From the NCBI GenBank assembly GCA_900314725.1, contig OMWJ01000016.1, forward strand, positions 1-46,361: 46,361 bases of DNA. The letters are read 5' to 3'. The notes beneath the pieces are model-generated. The model was not told the origin of the DNA. It saw only the letters and a list, made by a program, of their open reading frames with translations, and ran no database searches. The first letter of the stretch is position 1. Every line of letters starts with the position of its first letter. The DNA comes from an uncultured Bacteroidales bacterium. GTDB lineage: Bacteria; Bacteroidota; Bacteroidia; Bacteroidales; P3. The position numbers and the translations under genes were made by a program. Shown here in pieces: positions 6,871 through 15,072 of this stretch.

Positions 6871-7764
6871 TTAAAAAAATAAAAACTTACCAAGTAATAT
6901 TAATGGTAATAATTCCAGGGCGCAAAGGTAGAAAAAAAGGTAGAAATGTGAAAATTTTAGCGATTTAATAATTACATAAAAATTTCTTGCTAAACGTGTA
7001 ACAAACAGAATTCCAAGTATAAAAAGAGAAATAAAAATAAAAATTTCTTTGTAGTAAATATCTATAAATTCCAAACAAAATACGGGTAAAAAGAGTGAAA
7101 TACCCATGAGAAAATCAAAATTATACTGAATTTGGATGTAGTAGTTTGATACTTTTTTTGATTTAAACATCCAGCCGAAAAACTTTATAATGATTATTTT
7201 TGTAAAATAGATAAGAAAACTACCTAAGTAGATAGCAAGTAATAAGGTGTATTGGTTTAAATTATATTGACTGAAGAGGGAAGAATAGTTAAAGTAGTTT
7301 AATAAGTTGTACATTAACAGTGAAAAGATAGGAAGGAAGATAAAGATGATAGGAACAAGAACTAAACTATGTACTCTTTCTCCGTCTTTTGTTGATATTG
7401 ATACTTGATTCTTAGAAAAACAACCCGAAAGAAAATCAAATATGTTCTCTCTTGCAAATCTCATTAAAATAGCGAAAATAATTCCGATAAGTAAAAAAAC
7501 TCCAAATATCCATAAATTAGATTCATTGTTTTCTCTATTAGTCAAGACTAAGTTTTTGTGAACCAGTGGAGTCTTTTCAACAAAAATGCTATTCGTTTTC
7601 TTTGGTAAAGGGAATGAGTCTTGTAGAATGGTAGTGATATATTCTGTAGCACTGATATTATTCACAGAAAAACTATCTGTTTGTAGAGAGTTCTTTTGCA
7701 AATAAAGAGGAACAAAAACAGTATCATTCATCGCATTTATATTAGAGTCTTGTATTACATTCAT
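6871..7764 (-). CDS. DUF4271 membrane protein
   Basis: A 297-residue inner-membrane protein. The first ~75 residues are soluble and Asn/Ser-rich, followed by about seven or eight hydrophobic segments beginning at NLWIFGVFLLIGIIFAILM. The pattern (an FSK/RENIF loop after TM1, then a helical bundle with KFFGW and FARNFYVI-type loops) and the position directly before hemD are those of the Bacteroidota DUF4271 family. Function is unknown. It begins 1 nt after the C25 protease gene ends, indicating translational coupling in the - strand operon. Confidence 0.75.
   Translation of the reverse strand: MNVIQDSNINAMNDTVFVPLYLQKNSLQTDSFSVNNISATEYITTILQDSFPLPKKTNSIFVEKTPLVHKNLVLTNRENNESNLWIFGVFLLIGIIFAILMRFARENIFDFLSGCFSKNQVSISTKDGERVHSLVLVPIIFIFLPIFSLLMYNLLNYFNYSSLFSQYNLNQYTLLLAIYLGSFLIYFTKIIIIKFFGWMFKSKKVSNYYIQIQYNFDFLMGISLFLPVFCLEFIDIYYKEIFIFISLFILGILFVTRLARNFYVIIKSLKFSHFYLFFYLCALELLPLILLGKFLFF
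6923..6930 (-). promoter_or_regulatory. -7 element TACCTTTG for hemD-rnpA
   Basis: TAnnTTTG element within the 3' end of the DUF4271 gene, about 60 nt before the hemD start. It would allow hemD-rnpA expression independent of the upstream protease gene. Confidence 0.5.
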
Positions 7765-7765
7765 A

Positions 7766-10700
7766 TCACTTTTTGTTTATTATAAGTTTGTTGGTATAAT
7801 ATACTTTATTGTTGTTGATTAGTAAGATATAGTATATCCCATTTTCTAAGAAGTTAATATTGATTCTTTTTGATGAGTTGTTATCCTTACTGATGTAACG
7901 CAGTTTTCCGTCTATATCGTATAAATAGATAGAGGAATGTTGTTGTATTCCTTCTATGTTAATAAAAGAAGAAGTAGGATTAGGAAAGATATTAACCTGA
8001 TTTGTTTTTTCTTTTTCATCTAAGCATACGGAAATATAACCTTTGTGAGGTAATTTAATATCATCTATCCACGTTGCGTCATAACCGATATTTACCCAAT
8101 TGTCTTTTGAATAGGAAAAAACTAAATTATGATTTCCTTTTGAAAGAGGGAAACTTTGATACTCCCAATCTCTATAGCCTGAAAGTTCTAAAACATTTTC
8201 TTGGTCTATAAAGAGGTTAAATATATCTTGTCCTTGTTCAGAAGATACCTTAGAATAGAAACTAATGCTATCATCAACAAGAGAGTAGAGAGTCAAACTA
8301 AACTCTGAGGTTCCATTTGAGCTGATATATGGAGAAGATCTGAAAGAATATCTTCCACTAAAAGTAAAAGCAGAATCTATAATCCAAGGCTTGTAACCAT
8401 CGTTTTCCCATTCTGTGTAAGAAAAGATATTGTTGTTTTCAAAACTTTCTATTTCTGAGTTCATAGCCAGACAAAATATTTTTGAACTAAGGTAATTACC
8501 TGCTGTATATATAACGTCAAAAACAATGGAATCAGTATGTAGAGAACGGTTTAAATAGATGTTTATTTGCTGTTTTCCTTGTGGAGTTAAAGAAGCAATA
8601 ATAAAAGATTTGTCCATATTTCTAATAGAAACAAAACCTTCTTCGCTTTGTAGAGTTCCTTTGTTTATTACATAAAATCCTGCTTCAATAGAGTCGTTGT
8701 TCAGAAAAGATAAATAAAAATCTTCTATAGATAATTCGGGTGCTTCGGTGAGAATAAAGATATTTTGTTCTCTTTGCGTGTTGTTGTTTTCTTTTATTGT
8801 TATGGAGAAAAATATTTTTTTATTGTCTTTTATTGCGGGAAAAGTTTTGAAGGTAAATGCAGAGTTTAAGTATGTTTCTTGCCCAGCACCTAAGGATATT
8901 AAAGAACAAATGCTGTCTATTAATATGATGTCTTCGTTTTGATTTTTTAGCTGAAGAGAGTTAGGATTGAAAACAAAAGTCTTATTACCTACGTTTTTTA
9001 GTTTTAAGCTTATGTTATAAGTTGTATTCTCTTTTAATTTATTTACCTCGTTATTAAATGTATCACTAAACTTAATATCAGATAAAGATATATATCCATT
9101 TTGAGGAGAAACAAAACTTATGCTATCTATTGTTGGACGACAAAACTGAGAAGTGATTACAAGGTCTAATGTGCAGAGTTCTGTTATTGTTGAAATATCT
9201 ATATTTACAAAACCATTAGAATCTGCTTTGGAAACAACTACAATGCTATCTTGTTTTGAAAGACATATATATGAATAAGGTTCTGAAAGAAAAGATAAGT
9301 TTTGAGTTCCTATAGGAATAGTATGAGGATAGTTTGAAACTATTGTTTTGCCTTTACCAACATATGGAACAAGAGTAGGGTCTCCTTGTAGATTATATAT
9401 TTCTGAATAATAACTATAATAAGGAGAATTACTTTGTAAAACAGAGATTACTCCAGAAGAAAGCATTTGTCCTAATGTCTTTGCCTGCTCTGTTTTGGGT
9501 TCATTATGATTGTGAAAGAATCTGTCATATACTCCAAGTTTATTCGCATTATACATAGGATTAAGAGAAATAGTTTTGCTGCCAACAGCCCAATAATAGT
9601 CTTCTTCCCACATAGTATAATCACTTGCACCAATAGAAGCGACTGCTCCTTTGTTAATTTGTTTTATGAGACTTTCACTGAAGCACTCTTGTTCGTCATA
9701 TTTTCCTGCTAAGCAACAATTATTGATGAATATTCCATACTTGTTAAGGTTGTTTATTGAGTTGATGAAATCTGTATTTACGTTGGGATTATACCAGCCC
9801 AATTCATTGCAATGTGCTGTGTAATTAACCCAACCTTTTCCATTGTTTATTTCAGTTTTTATATTGTTTTCTTGTAAAAAAGATTGTGGATTGTAATATA
9901 TGGAAGTATCTGAGAGTAAAGCAAGATATTGTTTTGCGTAGTTTAATTGGCCATTAGTTGTCTTTCTTGCATTATTTTGACTTTCAGCTCCAGCGACTAA
10001 AAGGCTTTTGTCTAAGTATTCATCATCAATAAGATTATATGTTTCGTATTTAATAGTTTTATCAAGTATGTTTTTTAGTTCTAAAGTATCTTTTGCAGAT
10101 ATTCTTCCGTAGAGAGCTTCAGGTAAGGCATCAGATGTGTATTCTACATAATATAAATCAGTATAGTGTATTCCATCGTCAGCAAATTCACTATTTGCAG
10201 CAAATGACGCTACTTGTTCTATATCTCCACAAATAAGTAAATAATCAAAAGGTCTTTCGCTGTTTTCATAAAGAGATTGGAGGTGATTCTTTATTTGTAC
10301 AGGATTGTTTCCAATGTTTTCTGTGTATAGTTGAATGACATTAAAACCTTGTTTCCTTTTCCATGAAATAAATGGTTGTAAGGTTTGTGAGTAATTTTCA
10401 GATGAAAGAATTACTAATGTGTAAGGAATGTTATTTAAAGATGAATTTGCAATTTCTTTATTTGGAATAACGCTTGACTTGAAAAACTCTTCTGAAATAC
10501 GGCTTAACTTGTTGTTAAGAACGGTGTTCTTTTCTTTTTTGTTTTCAAAAAACACTTCTATTTCTATTTTGCGAACGAATTCTATAATGTTTTTTCTTGG
10601 ATTATATCTTATAGGAGAAATTTTAATTAATGAGAGGTTTTGTCTCAAAAACATTCCTTTATTTTCTATAGAAGTGTGAATGAGTGAAGAGAATGTATCA

Positions 10701-11104
10701 GTATTATAATAATTTTCGTCTATAATGAAAGGAGAGTCTGGATTGTTTTTTATGTGTGATGCTTGTTGTGGGATGATTTTTATGTTGTTGTTTAGTTGTA
10801 TTTCTTCTTTTTCTATTATGTTTTCCTTTATACTTACATTTTTATCAGCAGGTATATTTAATAGTAAAGTATATATAGGTAAAGAGGGCCGACCTACTTC
10901 AGAAGATTTATAGGTTTCTTCTTCTGTATTTATTATGTAGTACTCCTTATTATTAATACGGGTCCTATTTGTGTCAAATACATCAAAGGTTTTGATTATG
11001 CTAAGACTGTTCTCGGTATATTTGTATGAAAAACTATTCTGTCCGTTTGTATATAAAGACAGAAATGAAAGAAAGAGCAGTATATATATACATTTTCTTT
11101 TCAT
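7766..11104 (-). CDS. Gingipain-like C25 protease with T9SS tail
   Basis: A 1112-residue secreted cysteine protease. Signal peptide residues 1-21; C25-type propeptide region to about 225; catalytic domain about 228-590, with YLLICGDIEQ (about 289-298), WVNYTAHCNELGW (catalytic His 431), INNCCLAG (catalytic Cys at 463/464) and IGASDYTMWEEDYYWAVG. These align with the Rgp gingipains of Porphyromonas rather than with the sortase PorU. Beta-rich domains follow, and a type A sorting domain starts at IFPNPTSSF near residue 1040. The Gly that normally follows the catalytic His in clan CD (HG) is Cys here (HC). The gene abuts tatD upstream and DUF4271 downstream. Arg/Lys specificity is an inference. 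Confidence 0.88.
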   Translation of the reverse strand: MKRKCIYILLFLSFLSLYTNGQNSFSYKYTENSLSIIKTFDVFDTNRTRINNKEYYIINTEEETYKSSEVGRPSLPIYTLLLNIPADKNVSIKENIIEKEEIQLNNNIKIIPQQASHIKNNPDSPFIIDENYYNTDTFSSLIHTSIENKGMFLRQNLSLIKISPIRYNPRKNIIEFVRKIEIEVFFENKKEKNTVLNNKLSRISEEFFKSSVIPNKEIANSSLNNIPYTLVILSSENYSQTLQPFISWKRKQGFNVIQLYTENIGNNPVQIKNHLQSLYENSERPFDYLLICGDIEQVASFAANSEFADDGIHYTDLYYVEYTSDALPEALYGRISAKDTLELKNILDKTIKYETYNLIDDEYLDKSLLVAGAESQNNARKTTNGQLNYAKQYLALLSDTSIYYNPQSFLQENNIKTEINNGKGWVNYTAHCNELGWYNPNVNTDFINSINNLNKYGIFINNCCLAGKYDEQECFSESLIKQINKGAVASIGASDYTMWEEDYYWAVGSKTISLNPMYNANKLGVYDRFFHNHNEPKTEQAKTLGQMLSSGVISVLQSNSPYYSYYSEIYNLQGDPTLVPYVGKGKTIVSNYPHTIPIGTQNLSFLSEPYSYICLSKQDSIVVVSKADSNGFVNIDISTITELCTLDLVITSQFCRPTIDSISFVSPQNGYISLSDIKFSDTFNNEVNKLKENTTYNISLKLKNVGNKTFVFNPNSLQLKNQNEDIILIDSICSLISLGAGQETYLNSAFTFKTFPAIKDNKKIFFSITIKENNNTQREQNIFILTEAPELSIEDFYLSFLNNDSIEAGFYVINKGTLQSEEGFVSIRNMDKSFIIASLTPQGKQQINIYLNRSLHTDSIVFDVIYTAGNYLSSKIFCLAMNSEIESFENNNIFSYTEWENDGYKPWIIDSAFTFSGRYSFRSSPYISSNGTSEFSLTLYSLVDDSISFYSKVSSEQGQDIFNLFIDQENVLELSGYRDWEYQSFPLSKGNHNLVFSYSKDNWVNIGYDATWIDDIKLPHKGYISVCLDEKEKTNQVNIFPNPTSSFINIEGIQQHSSIYLYDIDGKLRYISKDNNSSKRININFLENGIYYILLINNNKVYYTNKLIINKK

Positions 11105-11875
11105 TTATTGAATGTTGAATATTCTTTTAGCATTATTTGTTGTGTATTCTTGTACTTCTTCTAAAGGGCAGTTTTTAATTTCGGCTATTTTTTGAGCAAT
11201 AATAGGAATATAGGACGGTTCATTTCTTTTGCCTCTAAAAGGAACAGGAGTTAGATAAGGAGCGTCGGTTTCCAAGACAATATGTTCTAAAGAGATTTCC
11301 TTTACAACTTCTGCAAGATGACTATTCTTAAAAGTAAGAACGCCACCTATTCCAAGATAAAATCCCATTTCTATAACTTTTTTCGCCTGTCTTATATCTC
11401 CTCCAAAGCAATGAAAAACACCATTAAACTTTTTTCTTCCGTCTTTATTAAGGTATTGAAGTATTTCATCAAAAGCTTTTCTGCAGTGGATAGAAAGAGG
11501 TTTGTTGTTTAAATCATTACTCCATTGCAGTTGTTTATTAAAAGCAAATATCTGTTGTTCGTAGAAATCTCTATCCCAATAAAAATCTAATCCTATTTCT
11601 CCTATAGCACAAACATCTTCTTTTTGAACGTTGCATAGCATTTCTTTCAATTGCTTTTCTACTTCAGAAGTAACAGAGCCAGGGTATAAACCCATCATAG
11701 GATAAAACATTTCTTTATCCTTGTTTGCTAAAGAAAAAACTCGTTCTACGGATTCTTTGTCAATATTTGGAAGGAGTATTTTATTAACTCCATTTGTTTT
11801 GGCTCTTTGAATTACTTCACAAATATCGTTGTCAAACTCCTCTGAATAGATATGGGAATGTGTGTCTATGAACAT
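11105..11875 (-). CDS. tatD: TatD-family metal-dependent hydrolase/DNase
   Basis: A 256-residue TIM-barrel hydrolase of the TatD family, predicted to be a cytoplasmic 3'-5' DNase-like enzyme. Metal ligands are visible in the expected order: FIDTHSH (H6, H8), GEIGLDFYW (Glu), LSIHCRKA (His), GVFHCFGG (His) and LETDAPYLTP (Asp). Length is typical. The stop codon is directly followed by the start of the C25 protease gene. It lies after the rpsT terminator, and no clear promoter element is seen in the short gap, so some read-through from rpsT may supply its transcript. Confidence 0.93.
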   Translation of the reverse strand: MFIDTHSHIYSEEFDNDICEVIQRAKTNGVNKILLPNIDKESVERVFSLANKDKEMFYPMMGLYPGSVTSEVEKQLKEMLCNVQKEDVCAIGEIGLDFYWDRDFYEQQIFAFNKQLQWSNDLNNKPLSIHCRKAFDEILQYLNKDGRKKFNGVFHCFGGDIRQAKKVIEMGFYLGIGGVLTFKNSHLAEVVKEISLEHIVLETDAPYLTPVPFRGKRNEPSYIPIIAQKIAEIKNCPLEEVQEYTTNNAKRIFNIQ

Positions 11876-11910
11876 AAATGAAATATATTAAATAGTATAA
11901 AATCAAAAAA

Positions 11911-11937
11911 ACTCCGTCTGAATTATATAGACGGAGT
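11911..11937 (-). terminator. rpsT terminator
   Basis: Perfect 9-bp stem ACTCCGTCT/AGACGGAGT with a 9-nt loop. In the - direction it is followed by TTTTTTT, as expected for a factor-independent terminator after rpsT. Confidence 0.85.
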
Positions 11938-11973
11938 TTAAATCTTTTGCAATATTACCGCATTCTTTAAATA

Positions 11974-12225
11974 CTAAAGAGTGGCAACCTTTTTTGCACA
12001 TTTAGATTTAAGATTAGCAGCTTTGTTTTTGTGAATGATACCCTTTTGAGCTAACTTGTCTATGCAAGAAATCATTTTAGGTAATCTTTCTTCAGCTTCT
12101 TTCTTATCTGTTAAAGCTCTAAAATCTCTCAAAGCATGTCTCATCGTTTTGCTATAGTAACGATTGTACAGTTTTCTTTTTTCGCTCTGACGAACTCTCT
12201 TTAATGCACTCTTATGATTTGCCAT
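11974..12225 (-). CDS. rpsT: 30S ribosomal protein S20
   Basis: An 83-residue basic protein with the S20 signature: MANHKSALKRVRQSEKR at the start, RHALRDFRAL in the middle, and KGIIHKNKAANLKSKCAK at the end. It binds 16S rRNA during 30S assembly. It lies 58 nt downstream of tRNA-Glu and is followed by a strong terminator. The promoter element before the tRNA probably serves both. Confidence 0.96.
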   Translation of the reverse strand: MANHKSALKRVRQSEKRKLYNRYYSKTMRHALRDFRALTDKKEAEERLPKMISCIDKLAQKGIIHKNKAANLKSKCAKKVATL

Positions 12226-12283
12226 ATCTTTTTATTCTTATCTTCTTTTTAATATTGCTGTTTAGCACTTTATTCTAAAAAAG

Positions 12284-12358
12284 TACCCCGTAGGGGATTT
12301 GAACCCCTGATTTCCAGAATGAAAATCTGGCGTCCTGGACCAACTAGACGAACGGGGC
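12284..12358 (-). tRNA. tRNA-Glu (anticodon TTC)
   Basis: A 75-nt cloverleaf on the - strand: acceptor GCCCCGT pairing with ACGGGGT, anticodon stem CCAGA/TCTGG enclosing TTTTCAT (anticodon TTC), and T arm AGGGG-TTCAAAT-CCCCT. Base pair 1-72 is G-U rather than G-C, followed by A73. The 3' CCA is not encoded. Confidence 0.93.
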
Positions 12359-12384
12359 ATCGTAGTTTTATCCGTTTTGGAGTT

Positions 12385-12392
12385 GCAAAATT
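12385..12392 (-). promoter_or_regulatory. -7 element TAATTTTG for tRNA-Glu/rpsT
   Basis: TAnnTTTG element 26 nt before the tRNA 5' end, consistent with a start a few bases upstream of the mature tRNA. Confidence 0.65.
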
Positions 12393-12450
12393 ACTACATT
12401 TTTAATTACTACCAAATTTTTTTGATGAAAAAAAACAATTAATTTCTTTT

Positions 12451-13107
12451 TTATTCTTTATCTTGTTGAAATTCAAAACCTAATCTTTTTGCAGTAATGT
12501 GATTTTTTGAAGCAACATGATACTTGATTTCTTCAACAGTGATTTCTTTTACCTCATCGAAAGGAGGTGTTAGCAAGTCAAAGTTATTGGCATATTCCAT
12601 TGATGACTTGATAATGCTTTCTGCAGATTTTTTATCCATAATAGAGGTGTTGAAGTTAGAGTAAAGCATTCCAACTTCTCTCTTTCCTTCAATGAAGTAG
12701 TGGTTTTCCTTATTAATAAAAACTCTTCCTATGAGATAGCCTATATCATAGTCTCTATTATAATCAAAAGAATCAGTAAGGAAGTTATATATATGAATAA
12801 CGCCACTAAAAGATCTCTGTTTGTCTTGTTGGATATAAGGTAGTCGCATAACTTCGTGGTATCTTGAAAACTCAAATACATTAGTATGCATTACAAATGC
12901 GAGTATGTCAGAACCAAAACGTATTTCAAATTCTCGGTCATTTTTGTTAGTGAAAACAAACTCCTTTGGATAATCTTTTGAGAGGTTGTTTATTATTTCT
13001 TCAGAACAAGATCGCAACAAGGAGAAAGCTTCTTTGGTATTAGCAATAACATTATTTAGAAGCATTGTTTTGTTGTGGATTTGTTCTCCCAATTCTTTAT
13101 TATTCAT
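12451..13107 (-). CDS. Conserved hypothetical protein
   Basis: A 218-residue soluble protein; I do not recognise a named domain. The start is the ATG at 13107 (MNNKELGEQIHNK), because the ATG at 13143 lies inside the ferredoxin terminator. It has a helical N-terminal third and a mixed centre with FEIRFGSDILAFVMHTNVFE and YDIGYLIGRVFINKENHYF, which looks like an alpha/beta sensor-like fold, but that is only an impression. No signal peptide or membrane segment. It sits between the ferredoxin gene and tRNA-Glu on the same strand with no clear promoter of its own. Confidence 0.65.
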   Translation of the reverse strand: MNNKELGEQIHNKTMLLNNVIANTKEAFSLLRSCSEEIINNLSKDYPKEFVFTNKNDREFEIRFGSDILAFVMHTNVFEFSRYHEVMRLPYIQQDKQRSFSGVIHIYNFLTDSFDYNRDYDIGYLIGRVFINKENHYFIEGKREVGMLYSNFNTSIMDKKSAESIIKSSMEYANNFDLLTPPFDEVKEITVEEIKYHVASKNHITAKRLGFEFQQDKE

Positions 13108-13130
13108 AGTTGTATGTTTTAAATAAAAAC

Positions 13131-13160
13131 GCCCTGCAAGCAATAAATATTTTGCAGGGC
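13131..13160 (-). terminator. Ferredoxin terminator
   Basis: Perfect stem GCCCTGCAA/TTGCAGGGC with a 12-nt loop, followed in the - direction by GTTTTTATTT. It lies right after the ferredoxin stop codon and fixes the start of the next gene downstream of it. Confidence 0.85.
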
Positions 13161-13184
13161 TTATTAATAATTTTAATGTGCTTC

Positions 13185-13355
13185 TTAGTCTTCAGGGTGA
13201 ATAGCTTCCATAGGACAAACGTCTGCACATGTTCCGCAATCAACGCATTTATCTGGATCTATAACATAGATAGAACCTTCTGATATTGCTTGAGAAGGAC
13301 ATTCATCAATGCAAGTGCCACAAGCTGCACAACTGTCTGAAATTTTGTATGCCAT
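13185..13355 (-). CDS. 2[4Fe-4S] ferredoxin
   Basis: A 56-residue ferredoxin starting MAYKISDSCAACGTC. Two classical cluster motifs are complete: CAACGTCIDECP and CVDCGTCADVCP (CxxCxxCxxxCP twice). The length is that of clostridial-type low-potential ferredoxins. It probably serves as electron carrier for cytoplasmic oxidoreductases of an anaerobe such as pyruvate:ferredoxin oxidoreductase, but no partner is encoded beside it. It has its own promoter element and terminator, so it is a single-gene transcript. Confidence 0.95.
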   Translation of the reverse strand: MAYKISDSCAACGTCIDECPSQAISEGSIYVIDPDKCVDCGTCADVCPMEAIHPED

Positions 13356-13390
13356 TTTTCTTTAAAATTTAATAAGGTTAATAACTTTTG

Positions 13391-13398
13391 CAAAAGTA
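13391..13398 (-). promoter_or_regulatory. -7 element TACTTTTG for ferredoxin
   Basis: TAnnTTTG element about 36 nt before the ferredoxin start. It is part of the palindrome ACTTTTGCAAAAGT. Confidence 0.6.
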
Positions 13399-13633
13399 TA
13401 ATTTTTTTTTATTATGTGATGTAATTTTAAGAAAAAAAGTTCTAAAATTCCTATTTATAATTATCTAATCTATTGTAAATATGTTATGTAGAAAACAAAA
13501 AGAGATTTTCTCTTTTTGTTTAAAGAGGTGTTAATAAAAAGAAAATGAGAACATTTTTTAGTTTTTTTCTCACTAATTTGTTCTACGATAACAAAAAAAT
13601 CTCACTATTAATATCTGTTTGCAAAAAAAGTTT

Positions 13634-13641
13634 TATTTTTG
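13634..13641 (+). promoter_or_regulatory. -7 element TATTTTTG for psd
   Basis: TAnnTTTG element 27 nt before the ATG at 13668. It shows that longer upstream starts, such as 13545, are not real. Confidence 0.6.
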
Positions 13642-13667
13642 CAAACATAAAATTAAACTATTCTATT

Positions 13668-14324
13668 ATGTATATACACAAAGAAGGATACAAAATATCT
13701 ATATTGTCAATAGTATTTGCAGCTATAGTAACTGCAATAATGTTTATTTTTGTCAGAAATAACGATTGGATTCTTTATTTTTCTGTTGCTGTTTGCTGGA
13801 TTTTAGCTTTTGTGATAGTTAGATTTTTCCGTATGCCAAAGAGAGAGTTGGTTGTCAATGAAAATAAAGTGATTTCTTCGGCAGATGGTACTATTGTGGT
13901 AGTAGAACAAGTTTATGAGTCTGAATTTTTAAAAACAGATTGTATTCAAGTATCTACGTTTATGTCTCCTAATAATGTACATGTAAATCGTTATCCTATT
14001 TCAGGTAAGATAATATACACCAAATACTATGATGGAAAGAAACTATATGCACGTAATCCTAAGTCTTCTTTCTTAAATGAGAGGACAAGTGTGTGTATAG
14101 AACACGAAAACGGAAAACGTGTATTGGTAAGACAGATTGCAGGAGCCTTAGCACGAAGAATAGTTTGCTATGCTAAAGAAGGCGAAACTGTAAAACAGGG
14201 AGAAGAAATGGGATTCATAAAGTTTGGTTCAAGAGTAGATTTATTGATACCAATAGATTCTGAAATACATGTTGAAATAGAAGATAAAGTTAGAGGAGGG
14301 CAGAGCATAATAGCTACCCTATAA
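13668..14324 (+). CDS. psd: Phosphatidylserine decarboxylase
   Basis: A 218-residue proenzyme that makes phosphatidylethanolamine from phosphatidylserine at the inner membrane. The start is MYIHKEGYK, chosen because it follows the promoter element. Two hydrophobic segments (about 10-30 and 34-52) anchor it. The catalytic domain includes ADGTIVVVEQV, MSPNNVHVNRYPISG and, near the C-terminus, IKFGSRVDLLIP: the Gly-Ser cleavage site where the Ser becomes the pyruvoyl group. This is the short Bacteroidota form. An RluA-type gene follows after 13 nt, so the two are probably cotranscribed. Confidence 0.93.
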   Translation: MYIHKEGYKISILSIVFAAIVTAIMFIFVRNNDWILYFSVAVCWILAFVIVRFFRMPKRELVVNENKVISSADGTIVVVEQVYESEFLKTDCIQVSTFMSPNNVHVNRYPISGKIIYTKYYDGKKLYARNPKSSFLNERTSVCIEHENGKRVLVRQIAGALARRIVCYAKEGETVKQGEEMGFIKFGSRVDLLIPIDSEIHVEIEDKVRGGQSIIATL

Positions 14325-14337
14325 TACTTTTTTGTAA

Positions 14338-15072
14338 ATGTATCAGCCTGATAGTATCGCATTTCCAATTAATATGACAGATATTTCTTCTCAAATACTT
14401 TATGAGGATAATCATATACTTATTCTAAATAAGAAAAGTTCCCAAATTGTGCATTCAGATAAAACGGGAGACATCTCATTAGAAGATTTGGTAAAACATT
14501 ATCTGAAAGTTAGATACAATAAACCCGGAGAAGTGTTTTGTGGTGTTGTTCATCGTTTGGATAGACCTGTTAGTGGTGCTTTGATTTTTGCAAAAACATC
14601 AAAAGCCCTTACTCGTTTGAATGCAATGGTAAAGAATCATGAGATACAAAAGACATATTGGGCAATAACACGTTCAAAACCTCCTAAGACACAAGATACT
14701 CTGAAACATTATATTCTAAGGAATGAAAGGAATAATAAATCCTACATAACAAAAGATGTAAATAATGGTTTGTATGCAGAACTTGATTATAAGTTGATTG
14801 CTCAAAGTGATTATTATTATCTTCTTGAAGTAAATTTAAAAACAGGGCGTCATCACCAGATAAGACTTCAACTTTCTCATATTGGTTGTCCAATAAAAGG
14901 AGATTTGAAATATGGTTTCGGAAGAAGTAATAAGATAGCATCAATTTCTTTGCACGCACGCTATCTTTCTTTTATTCATCCAGTAAAAAAAGAGAGAATA
15001 GATATTGTTGCTCCTGTACCTGAAGAACCTTTGTGGCAATATTTTGAAGACTGTCTTAGCGGAAAGAATTAA
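14338..15072 (+). CDS. RluA-family rRNA/tRNA pseudouridine synthase
   Basis: A 244-residue enzyme predicted to convert specific uridines to pseudouridine. The catalytic motif VVHRLDRPVSG is present, with Asp75 as nucleophile. Other family blocks are LYEDNHILILNKKS (about 23-36), KTYWAI, and LLEVNLKTGRHHQIRLQLSHIG ending in GDLKYGF. There is no S4 domain, so it resembles the short RluA/RluC relatives of Bacteroidota; the exact RNA target cannot be read from sequence. A later Met at residue 13 is an alternative start. Its last 4 nt overlap the convergent corA gene. Confidence 0.9.
   Translation: MYQPDSIAFPINMTDISSQILYEDNHILILNKKSSQIVHSDKTGDISLEDLVKHYLKVRYNKPGEVFCGVVHRLDRPVSGALIFAKTSKALTRLNAMVKNHEIQKTYWAITRSKPPKTQDTLKHYILRNERNNKSYITKDVNNGLYAELDYKLIAQSDYYYLLEVNLKTGRHHQIRLQLSHIGCPIKGDLKYGFGRSNKIASISLHARYLSFIHPVKKERIDIVAPVPEEPLWQYFEDCLSGKN

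Noticed and set aside
7766-11104. Identification as the T9SS sortase PorU
   Set aside because: Catalytic-domain motifs (LICGDIEQ, TDLYYVEY, NNCC, EDYYWAVG) follow Rgp gingipains, and the PorU-specific YNEFSSG-type segment was not seen.
13108-13143. Upstream start for the hypothetical gene ending at 12451
   Set aside because: The extra codons overlap the ferredoxin terminator stem; the ATG at 13107 is clean.
13545-13667. Longer N-terminus for phosphatidylserine decarboxylase
   Set aside because: The extension crosses the promoter element at 13634 and has no family similarity; the start at 13668 fits length and family.
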